Shown: one piece after another, positions 25,316 through 33,200 of the stretch | How positions within the stretch are numbered: the stretch's first letter is position 1 | Layout of the letters: each line of letters opens with the position of its first letter | NCBI GenBank assembly: GCA_937901255.1 | Contig: CALCHN010000043.1 | Span: 124,001 to 188,000 of the forward strand | DNA length: 64,000 nt | DNA from: an uncultured Flavobacteriales bacterium | GTDB taxonomy: Bacteria > Bacteroidota > Bacteroidia > Flavobacteriales_E > Vicingaceae | Direction: 5' to 3' | The notes under the pieces: generated by a model | The model's input: the letters and a program-made list of their open reading frames with translations, nothing else | Told to the model about the DNA's origin: nothing | The model's database searches: none | Translations under genes and position numbers: made by a program

Positions 25316-25969
25316 ATGATAGTTATTGAAAACCTTCATAAAAGCTATGGCGACCTTAAAGTACTTAAGGGCGTAGATTTATCCATAAAAAAAGGAGAAA
25401 TAGTTTCTATTGTGGGCTCTTCCGGGGCAGGAAAATCCACTTTATTGCACCTTATGGGAACCTTAGATAGAGCCGATGAAGGAAAAATTATCATCAACGA
25501 TGAAAATACGTCTGTACTATCTGATAAAAAACTTTCTACCTTTAGAAATAAACACATCGGTTTTGTTTTTCAATTTCACCATTTACTGCCTGAATTTACA
25601 GCTTTAGAAAACGTTTGTATTCCAGCATTTATTAACCGCACTCCCAAAGCTGAAGCAGAAAAAAAAGCCATTGAGTTACTTGATTTATTAGGGCTTACAG
25701 CAAGAATGCACCACAAACCCTCAGAACTTTCCGGAGGAGAACAACAACGAGTAGCCGTTTGTAGAGCGTTAATTAACAGCCCTGCTGTGGTATTAGCAGA
25801 TGAGCCTTCAGGAAATTTAGACTCTGTTGCTGCTAAAGAGTTACACCAGCTATTTTTTGACTTAAGAGCTAAAACCAACCAAACCTTTGTAATTGTTACT
25901 CACAACGAAGAATTAGCCAACATGGCGGATAGAAAGTTAGTAATGAAAGACGGTAAAATTTCTTTGTAA
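25316..25969 (+). CDS. lolD: LolD-type lipoprotein-release ABC ATPase
   Basis: 217 residues. Walker A GSSGAGKST, Q-loop FQFHHLLPEF, signature LSGGEQQR, Walker B VVLADEP, and the LolD/MacB hallmark SGNLDS with the H-loop VIVTHN. LolD powers extraction of lipoproteins from the inner membrane with LolC/E-type permeases. No permease gene is adjacent, as in many Bacteroidota. It is the second gene after the barrel protein at 24545. The distinction from MacB/FtsE-type ATPases rests on overall resemblance. Confidence 0.85.
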   Translation: MIVIENLHKSYGDLKVLKGVDLSIKKGEIVSIVGSSGAGKSTLLHLMGTLDRADEGKIIINDENTSVLSDKKLSTFRNKHIGFVFQFHHLLPEFTALENVCIPAFINRTPKAEAEKKAIELLDLLGLTARMHHKPSELSGGEQQRVAVCRALINSPAVVLADEPSGNLDSVAAKELHQLFFDLRAKTNQTFVIVTHNEELANMADRKLVMKDGKISL

Positions 25970-26173
25970 GTAACTTAAAACCTATTTTACTGATTTTGTA
26001 AGCTATTTTTTATACGTTTGAAATAAATATAAGTAACCAAAAACTACATATATAAACAAGTTTGCAAACATTCCTCACATCACGAAATCGAGATTAATTT
26101 CTATAGATAACGTGAAAATTTTTGAGGATTTATTAAATACTTTATGTTAGTCAGAATTTTGACTATAAATAAG

Positions 26174-28978
26174 ATGAAAACTATGAAAAAAAGATTAAAA
26201 AAAACATCCATCCTTTGCTTTATAATACTAAATGGATTAACAAATTTAAAATCTCAGACAATTCCTAATGTTTATGTGGATATGTATGACCAAACAAAAG
26301 GTATGGTAATGAATTCCTATGCTATAGGAAATGTTTTAAATAATAATTGCTCCAATACCGATTATTTGGGAGGTACTTATGGTAATAGTACTTGTTACTT
26401 TTTGGAAAGTTTACTAAACATGTACGATTTCACAAATGATTTGAAATACTTAAATGATTTTATTACTGTTTCTCATGAAGTAATCAAAAATCAAGATTCC
26501 TATAGAGGTATATTAAACGCAGGACCATATTGGAGTGATTATGATAGAACATTGAATGTGGGAAGTTCATCATACAGTTCTTTTGTAGCTCAACATCCTT
26601 GTGCAATATATAAAGAAGTCAATAACAGTGGTGGATATGATTTATATTGTCCAGGGCCAATCACATATGAAACAGGATTGATTTTACAATCTATGGCACA
26701 CTATCTATATATGAGTAAAAAAGTTTATACACAAGAATTTAACACAAGCTTTATCACTCCAGTAGTAACATTTGATAATACAACTTGTAATAATTATAAT
26801 GATTATAGTAATTGGATTCATAAGTTATTATTTGAAATAAATACTTCACCATCCACCATAATAACAACTTATGAATATTATGATAAATATTATTGGATAG
26901 AAAATAGAGGTTACAGACAGTACGCTGACGATGAATACTTTCCTACCTCTACTGATGTGGATGCTTTGGATAGGAATTGTAATTGGGGTGTTGTAAATGT
27001 TTATTTAGCTGCTGCTTTCGAAGGAAACTCAGAAGGCGATATTTATTTTGATAGGGCTCAAACAGCTGCTTATCAGTTAAAATCGGTTATGAACGAATAT
27101 ACTTATAATAATGGATTAAAATATTATCAATGGAGACGAGAAGGCTGGAGAAACACAAACGAGTATCATTCGGACGACATATCTCATGCAGGAGCGGTAA
27201 TTGACCTTGCCTTTGTTTGCAACAAATTTAAAAACTTAATTAAAAGTAATTCTTCAGGAGGAGGATGTTGCCCAAATGGATACTTTTTAGATGATGACAT
27301 GACTAAACTAGCAAATACATTTCTTTATAAAGTATATGCAGACCCTTTAAAGTATCATCACCTTATTGATGGGACATGTCATTTTTATAAATGGCCTAAT
27401 TGTGAACATGGAGATTATATTATGCCTTATGGCATACCCAGATGGTTACAATTGGCAAAATTTGATCATCCAACTCAGTACACAGGAACTTTAAATTTAA
27501 TTTACCCTATTATTTCCGATTTCTTTTCGACAATCAATGAATCTCCTGATTTAGCCTTTAGTGAAACAGTATATAACCCAGACAATACAATAATGCGATA
27601 TGGAGGTGCAACGGGTGCAACTATTCTTGGAATAGCTTTAGCAGCATCAAATCAAGGGGTTTTTAAATTTTTAGGAAGAAACAGTATCCCAGGGGGTAAT
27701 CATGATAATGACTGGCAAGGTGTTGCTTCGGGTGACTTTGATAATGATGGTGTAAAAAATGATATAATTTCTGTAAGAAATTCAGATGGAGGTTTATTTT
27801 TTTGGAAAATACTGCCTAACTCTTCTAGTGCGACAAACAATAACGGAACTATTGACTATACGAATGTTGGGTATCAATTATCTCCAGCAGGATCAATTAT
27901 TACAGGAGGTGTTACCACGGGAGGAAGTAATAGTTATTGGAAAGGTGTTACCGTAGGTCATTTTGTAAATAATATCCCTGGTGATCAAATTGCAGCCATA
28001 AGAGAATCTGACGGAACCATATTTGTTTGGAAACCTATTTATAATAATATTACAAATGAATATACACTGCAATCATTAATAGCTAATAGTTCTTCTGGCA
28101 CAGGAAATGATTGGATAGGCATAACTAGTGGGGATTTTGATAGTGATGGTTTAGATGAACTAGCTTCTATTAGAAATGTTGATGGCGGTATTTTTATTTG
28201 GGATATAGTAAATAACAATGGAACTTATTCTTTATCTGGACTAGTTTATAACAATACAAGCGGTACAGGTAATCAATGGTCTGCTTTATCAGCAGGAGAC
28301 CTTGACAACGATGGCAAAGCAGAGTTAGCCGCTGTAAGAAATGTTGATGGCGGTATTTTCGTTTGGGATGTAGTAAATAATAATGGAGCTTACTCTTTAT
28401 CTGGACTAGTTTATGATAATTCCAGCGGTATAGGTAATCAATGGAATGGAATGACTATTGGTGACTTTGATAATAATGGAAGTAACAATCTAGTAGTGCA
28501 TAGAAATAGTGATGGCGCTTTTTTTAGTTATGAAGTGAATGGTACATCTATAGTAGGAACAGGAGTCGAATATTTTCCAACCAATCAAGATTTAAGAGTA
28601 TTTAACAAATGTAAACTCCCTGATTATCCAGAAGATGTATTAATAAATTTAAGAAATGTTGATGGAGATATTATGTTATATCAATTAGACTTTTCTTATG
28701 TTCAAAACAAGAGATTATCCAACACTACTGCAGTAAATGATAACTATTCAAAAAATAATGATTATAATATTTATCCTAATCCGACTTCTAATCAATTAAC
28801 AATTGAAACAAATCTAAACATTCTTGAGATTATAATTGTTGACATTACTGGCAAATCGATTATGACAATTAAACAAAATACAAACATTGTAAATACTTCG
28901 GAATTGTCAAATGGAATTTATTTTATTCAATTAATAACAGAAGAAAAAACAGTAATAAAAAAGTTTGTAAAACAGTAA
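26174..28978 (+). CDS. Large secreted protein: helical domain, FG-GAP-like propeller, T9SS sorting domain
   Basis: 934 residues from the ATG at 26174, chosen because the signal peptide (KKTSILCFIILNGLTNLKSQ) follows directly; an ATG 30 nt upstream is possible. Residues about 25-510 are a cysteine-containing, mostly helical region (ETGLILQSMAHYLYMSKK, YHSDDISHAGAVIDLAFVCN) reminiscent of alpha/alpha-toroid enzymes, but I do not recognise a family. Residues about 515-800 are VCBS/FG-GAP-like propeller blades with Ca-binding-style loops (SGDFDSDGLDELASIRNVDG, repeated at least five times). The C-terminus is a T9SS domain (IYPNPTSNQLTIE ... GIYFIQL). It is a surface or secreted protein of unknown substrate. 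Confidence 0.78.
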   Translation: MKTMKKRLKKTSILCFIILNGLTNLKSQTIPNVYVDMYDQTKGMVMNSYAIGNVLNNNCSNTDYLGGTYGNSTCYFLESLLNMYDFTNDLKYLNDFITVSHEVIKNQDSYRGILNAGPYWSDYDRTLNVGSSSYSSFVAQHPCAIYKEVNNSGGYDLYCPGPITYETGLILQSMAHYLYMSKKVYTQEFNTSFITPVVTFDNTTCNNYNDYSNWIHKLLFEINTSPSTIITTYEYYDKYYWIENRGYRQYADDEYFPTSTDVDALDRNCNWGVVNVYLAAAFEGNSEGDIYFDRAQTAAYQLKSVMNEYTYNNGLKYYQWRREGWRNTNEYHSDDISHAGAVIDLAFVCNKFKNLIKSNSSGGGCCPNGYFLDDDMTKLANTFLYKVYADPLKYHHLIDGTCHFYKWPNCEHGDYIMPYGIPRWLQLAKFDHPTQYTGTLNLIYPIISDFFSTINESPDLAFSETVYNPDNTIMRYGGATGATILGIALAASNQGVFKFLGRNSIPGGNHDNDWQGVASGDFDNDGVKNDIISVRNSDGGLFFWKILPNSSSATNNNGTIDYTNVGYQLSPAGSIITGGVTTGGSNSYWKGVTVGHFVNNIPGDQIAAIRESDGTIFVWKPIYNNITNEYTLQSLIANSSSGTGNDWIGITSGDFDSDGLDELASIRNVDGGIFIWDIVNNNGTYSLSGLVYNNTSGTGNQWSALSAGDLDNDGKAELAAVRNVDGGIFVWDVVNNNGAYSLSGLVYDNSSGIGNQWNGMTIGDFDNNGSNNLVVHRNSDGAFFSYEVNGTSIVGTGVEYFPTNQDLRVFNKCKLPDYPEDVLINLRNVDGDIMLYQLDFSYVQNKRLSNTTAVNDNYSKNNDYNIYPNPTSNQLTIETNLNILEIIIVDITGKSIMTIKQNTNIVNTSELSNGIYFIQLITEEKTVIKKFVKQ

Positions 28979-29091
28979 ATAACGATTTGCCAACAACATC
29001 TATATTTTATATTGTTTTAGCTTGAAATGAAAGTAATGTCCCCGATCGCTCTCGCATTCTATGATAAAAACCAAATAAAAAAGTAAAAAAA

Positions 29092-30099
29092 TTAAGCTGC
29101 AAATTTATGTGTATTTACATAAGGAGTTCCTCTATTTATCGTAGCAAAAACTCTACTTAAAATTTTACATCTAATATTATTCATAACTAACATAGGATTT
29201 TTACCTTCACTAACTTTCTTTTTATAATATTCTGCTATTTCTTTATCATACTTTTTAATACTCAAAGCACACATATTTAACAACGATTTCATTTTTTTAT
29301 CTGCTAAATGATTCACTTTTGTCCTGCCCCTAACACTAGATCCAGAAGAAAATTCAAAAGGAGCCACACCAGCATAACAAGCTAACTGTCTCCAGTTTTC
29401 AAATCTATCAAAACATTTAGTTGTGATAATTAAGTAAAGAGCGGTTTGTTTTCCAACTCCTGGTATTGAGGTTATTAAGTTTTGCTGAGTTAAAATATTT
29501 TCATTTTTAATTACGATTCCATTCATTTGCTTTTCAACCTCATTTAGTTGTTTTTTTAACAAGAGTAATGTTTTAGCATTAAGCTTCATTACATTCTTTA
29601 TTATTTCTTTTGGAATAAATCCTTGAACTTCTTTCGTAGTATCCATAACTTTAATAGCCTTTATTAATTTTTCTCTTTCTGTAAAAAGTATTTTTAATTC
29701 TGCTATTTCTCTTTCAGGAATTTTAGTAAGTGTTAATTTATGAAGATGTGTAAAAGCGTAAAAAGCTATTTCTTTAGCGTCATTTTTATCATTTTTACCT
29801 CTTGAAATACCTTTAGAACGGTTTATTTCTAAAGCGTTTACAACCCAATAATCAACATCTTTTTTGCTTAAACTATAAGATAAAGGCATACTATAAATAC
29901 CAGTATTCTCAAAGCAAAATAAACAATCTTGAATATCAATTTTCAGATGCTTAATGGTTTTAATAATTTCTTTGATACCCTTGTCATTATTGCTTACCCT
30001 AAGATGTGAATTTCTACTATCTTTTGGTTCAAACATTAACCACGTATCTAATGTTAATTTAGATACATCAATTCCTACGATCATTTTGTAATTTTTCAT
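29092..30099 (-). CDS. IS110-family transposase (bridge-RNA recombinase)
   Basis: 335 residues. The N-terminal RuvC-like DEDD domain has GIDVSK, FENTG and GKNDKNDAKEIA. A coiled-coil middle is followed by the Tnp_20 domain with TSIPGVGKQTA, LACYAGVAPFEFSSGSS (containing the catalytic Ser) and RGRTKVNHLADKKMK. The frame is complete, so the element may be active. Enzymes of this family recombine DNA guided by a structured non-coding RNA from the element's end. Confidence 0.95.
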   Translation of the reverse strand: MKNYKMIVGIDVSKLTLDTWLMFEPKDSRNSHLRVSNNDKGIKEIIKTIKHLKIDIQDCLFCFENTGIYSMPLSYSLSKKDVDYWVVNALEINRSKGISRGKNDKNDAKEIAFYAFTHLHKLTLTKIPEREIAELKILFTEREKLIKAIKVMDTTKEVQGFIPKEIIKNVMKLNAKTLLLLKKQLNEVEKQMNGIVIKNENILTQQNLITSIPGVGKQTALYLIITTKCFDRFENWRQLACYAGVAPFEFSSGSSVRGRTKVNHLADKKMKSLLNMCALSIKKYDKEIAEYYKKKVSEGKNPMLVMNNIRCKILSRVFATINRGTPYVNTHKFAA

Positions 30100-30119
30100 A
30101 ATTTAGTGTTTAGGTAAAT

Positions 30120-30290
30120 AAAAATGTTGAATTGCATTAAAGCCTTTAATAGACCTCTAAGTCTAACATTCTATTTGATGCTTTCAACGGTTTCAAAGGG
30201 TAAAACAGAGGACTAATGCGAGAGATAGGTCTTTAAGCCTTGCCAGCGTCTAAGTTCACCTCTGTTTTTCCTTTGGAAAAATTAATAAAT
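30120..30290 (-). ncRNA. Putative IS110 bridge RNA
   Basis: It lies directly upstream of the transposase, read on its strand. Two stem-loops are visible. The first (5') has arms 30259-30267 and 30203-30211 (perfect 9 bp, AAACAGAGG) and a loop of about 47 nt. The second has arms 30183-30188/30126-30131 (GUUGAA/UUCAAC) extended by GCAU/AUGC, with a loop of about 40 nt. Loop 1 carries CUCUCGCAUU, complementary to the element's strand at 29049-29058. Loop 2 carries AUAGAAUG, identical to that strand at 29055-29062. These resemble the target- and donor-binding loops of described bridge RNAs. The exact 5' and 3' ends are unknown. Confidence 0.65.
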
Positions 30291-30491
30291 TATTTTTGAT
30301 TACAAAGTAAAGACAAGCGTCACGCTTTTGAACTATTTAGTTTGCTTTTATTTATAAACATAAACAACCCCAATGATGTCTAATATCGTCATTTATCCTC
30401 TTACCTAAAGTTGCATTAAAGCTCCTAACTATTGCATACAAATAATTACTAATTTAGCACCTTTAAAAATCATCTTAAATTCATTTTTTCA

Positions 30492-31571
30492 ATGAACAAA
30501 AACAACTATTGTGTAATTATGGCTGGCGGTATTGGAAGCCGATTTTGGCCTATGAGCAGAACTGCTCGTCCGAAGCAATTTTTAGATATACTAGGTACTG
30601 GAGAAACACTTTTGCAACAAACCTTTAACCGATTAAAAAAACTTTGTCCTGAAAAGAACATTTACATTGTAACGAATGACAGTTATGAAGCATTAGTATT
30701 AGAACAACTAAAAGGTATTGACAAGAGTCAAGTGTTATGCGAACCTTCCAGAAAAAATACAGCTCCTTGTATTGCTTATGCGAATTATAAAATTGCTACC
30801 CAAAACCCAAATGCAACTATTTTAGTGGCTCCTGCCGATCATCTTATTCTTAAAGAAGAAGAGTTTTTAAGAGTGGCAAACATTGCACTAAACTATGCCG
30901 AAAACAACGATTGTTTAGTAACCTTGGGCATTACTCCTACCCGACCTGATACCGGTTATGGCTATATTCAGTTTATTGAAGAAGAAGGCAATGAAATAAA
31001 AAAAGTAAAAACATTTACCGAAAAACCTAACTTAGAATTGGCAAAAGAGTTTATTCAAAGTGGCGATTTTACTTGGAATTCGGGCATGTTTGTGTGGAAC
31101 TTAAAAAGTATTCAAAAAGCATTTGATAGCCATTTACCAACCATAACTCAACTTTTTGAAGAACAAAAAACAGCTTTTAATACTCCCGAAGAAGTGAAAG
31201 CCATTACTTCTATTTATGCTCAGTGCAAAAACATTTCTATAGATTATGGTGTTATGGAAAAATCTAAAAATGTGTATGTAATGAGTGCTGATATTGGTTG
31301 GTCAGATTTAGGAACGTGGGGTTCTATTTATACCCATTTACCTCATGATGAACACGAAAATGCTGTTGTTGGAGAAAATGTGATGTTGTACGAATCTGAA
31401 GGAAATATTATTAACGTTCCTAAAGAAAAACTAGTGGTACTGCAAGGATTAAAAGACTATATTGTTGTTGAAGCAGATAACATTTTGTTGGTGTGCAAAA
31501 AAGAAGATGAACAACAAATTAAGCAGTTTGTTAATGACATCAAACTGACGAAAGACGAAAAATTATATTGA
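30492..31571 (+). CDS. manC: Mannose-1-phosphate guanylyltransferase
   Basis: 359 residues. This nucleotidyltransferase makes GDP-mannose from mannose-1-P and GTP for glycan synthesis. Motifs are IMAGGIGSRFWPMSRTARPK at the start, LVAPADHLIL, GYGYIQF with KTFTEKPN, FTWNSGMFVW, and DYGVMEKSKNVYVM with IGWSDLGTW. There is no fused phosphomannose isomerase domain, so it is the short form. It starts just downstream of the IS element and 19 bp before tatC, likely the first gene of a manC-tatC-lptB transcription unit. Confidence 0.93.
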   Translation: MNKNNYCVIMAGGIGSRFWPMSRTARPKQFLDILGTGETLLQQTFNRLKKLCPEKNIYIVTNDSYEALVLEQLKGIDKSQVLCEPSRKNTAPCIAYANYKIATQNPNATILVAPADHLILKEEEFLRVANIALNYAENNDCLVTLGITPTRPDTGYGYIQFIEEEGNEIKKVKTFTEKPNLELAKEFIQSGDFTWNSGMFVWNLKSIQKAFDSHLPTITQLFEEQKTAFNTPEEVKAITSIYAQCKNISIDYGVMEKSKNVYVMSADIGWSDLGTWGSIYTHLPHDEHENAVVGENVMLYESEGNIINVPKEKLVVLQGLKDYIVVEADNILLVCKKEDEQQIKQFVNDIKLTKDEKLY

Positions 31572-31589
31572 AAAACACCCCTTTAATTA

Positions 31590-32402
31590 ATGAGCGACCA
31601 AAACGAAAATACAGAAAAAAAAGAAATGTCTTTTTTAGAGCATCTTGAAGTGCTGCGTTGGCACTTAGTTCGTTCTAGCATAGCTATTTTAGTTTTTGCA
31701 TCGTTGGCTTTTGTTTTTAAAAACATTGTTTTTGATAATATTATTTTAGCTCAAAAAAATTCCGACTTTTTTACTTACCAACTTTTTTGCAGGTTCTCGG
31801 AATGGATAGGTAAAGGAGATGCGTTATGTTTAGGCGATATTAAATTTAGTTTAATCAACCTTACCATGAGTGGACAATTTTCCATCCACATCATTACTTC
31901 TATCATTGCCGGAATAGTATTGGCTTTTCCTTATTTATTATTTGAAATTTGGCGTTTTATCAGACCTGCACTAGAAAAAAAAGAACGAAAATATGCTACG
32001 GCTCTAATTTTTTCAGGTTCTGCCTTGTTTATGATGGGAATTTTGTTTGGCTACTATTTTATTTCACCACTTTCTGTACAGTTTTTAGGCAACTACCAAG
32101 TAAGTGAGTTGGTTGAAAATCAAATTAGTATTCAATCATTTATTTCAACAGTAACCACCTTAACTTTAGCTTGCGGATTAGTTTTCGAATTGCCTTTATT
32201 GGTTTATTTTCTGTCTAAAATGGGCATTTTAACTCCTGAAGTAATGCGTAAATACAGAAAAATAGCCATTGTGGTAACACTTATTTTATCGGCTGTAATT
32301 ACACCTCCGGATGTTACCAGCCAAATTTTACTAACAATTCCACTGCTTTTGTTGTATGAATTCAGTATTTTTATCTCTAAAATGGTAAACAAAAACAACT
32401 AA
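31590..32402 (+). CDS. tatC: Sec-independent protein translocase TatC
   Basis: 270 residues with six hydrophobic segments. The N-terminal signature MSFLEHLEVLRWHLVRS, the conserved PYLLFEIWRFIRPAL and FELPLLVYFLSKMGI, and TPPDVTSQILLTIPLLLLYE identify TatC, the receptor for twin-arginine signal peptides in the inner membrane. tatA is not adjacent. It lies 19 bp after manC and 16 bp before lptB. Confidence 0.95.
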   Translation: MSDQNENTEKKEMSFLEHLEVLRWHLVRSSIAILVFASLAFVFKNIVFDNIILAQKNSDFFTYQLFCRFSEWIGKGDALCLGDIKFSLINLTMSGQFSIHIITSIIAGIVLAFPYLLFEIWRFIRPALEKKERKYATALIFSGSALFMMGILFGYYFISPLSVQFLGNYQVSELVENQISIQSFISTVTTLTLACGLVFELPLLVYFLSKMGILTPEVMRKYRKIAIVVTLILSAVITPPDVTSQILLTIPLLLLYEFSIFISKMVNKNN

Positions 32403-32417
32403 ACTTACTACTTATTA

Positions 32418-33149
32418 ATGATTTTACGAGCAGAAAATATTATTAAAAAATATGGAAAAAGAACGGTTGTTAAGGGTGTTTCTATAGATGTTAAGCAAGG
32501 AGAGATTGTTGGATTACTTGGTCCGAATGGAGCTGGAAAAACTACTTCATTTTATATGATTGTAGGCTTGGTTCAGCCAAATGAAGGAGAGATTTTTTTA
32601 GATGATAAAAACATTACCAAACTCCCTATGTACAAAAGAGCTCAAATGGGAATTGGTTATTTACCTCAAGAGGTTTCTGTTTTTAGAAAGCTGAGTGTTG
32701 AAGATAATATTAGTGCCATCTTAGAAATGATGGATTTAACCAAAGCACAACAAAAAGAAAAATTAGAATCGCTAATTGAAGAATTTGGTTTAGGACATGT
32801 TCGTAAAAACTTAGGGCATAACTTATCGGGAGGAGAAAAAAGAAGAACAGAAATTGCTCGTGCATTGGCTTCCGACCCTAGTTTTATTTTACTTGATGAA
32901 CCTTTTGCAGGGGTTGACCCTATTGCTGTTGAAGATATTCAGAGTATTGTAGCTACATTAAAACAAAAAAATATTGGTATTTTAATTACCGACCACAACG
33001 TACAAGAAACACTTAGCATTACCGACAGGGCCTATTTACTTTTTGAAGGTAAAATTCTTAAAGCAGGAACAGCCGAAGAATTAGCAGCAGATGAGCAAGT
33101 TAGAAGAGTTTATTTAGGTCAGAGTTTTGAATTAAAAAGAAAAGTTTAA
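32418..33149 (+). CDS. lptB: LPS export ABC transporter ATPase LptB
   Basis: 243 residues. Walker A GPNGAGKTTSFYM, Q-loop GIGYLPQEVSVFRKLSVEDN, signature LSGGEKRRTEIARALA, Walker B FILLDEPFAGVDPIAV, and H-loop ILITDHNVQETLSI, all in LptB form. It energises LPS transport by LptFG from the inner membrane toward the outer membrane. lptF/G are encoded elsewhere. It is co-oriented and closely spaced with tatC. Confidence 0.94.
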   Translation: MILRAENIIKKYGKRTVVKGVSIDVKQGEIVGLLGPNGAGKTTSFYMIVGLVQPNEGEIFLDDKNITKLPMYKRAQMGIGYLPQEVSVFRKLSVEDNISAILEMMDLTKAQQKEKLESLIEEFGLGHVRKNLGHNLSGGEKRRTEIARALASDPSFILLDEPFAGVDPIAVEDIQSIVATLKQKNIGILITDHNVQETLSITDRAYLLFEGKILKAGTAEELAADEQVRRVYLGQSFELKRKV

Positions 33150-33200
33150 TCCAAATATAATCAAAAGGCTAAACGCTAATTGATTCTAAACTAAAAGACA

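Larger units (their letters stand above)
29055..30417 (-). mobile_element. IS110-family insertion sequence (about 1.36 kb, boundaries inferred)
   Basis: The transposase gene occupies 29092-30099, with a long non-coding end upstream of it. There are no terminal inverted repeats, as expected for IS110. I place the ends at matching CATT tetranucleotides (29055-29058 and 30414-30417), because guide-like segments of the upstream RNA match DNA that overlaps at the first of these. The tentative pre-insertion site would read GGAGCTTT-AATG-CGAGAGC on the minus strand. Boundaries may be off by a few bases. Confidence 0.7.
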
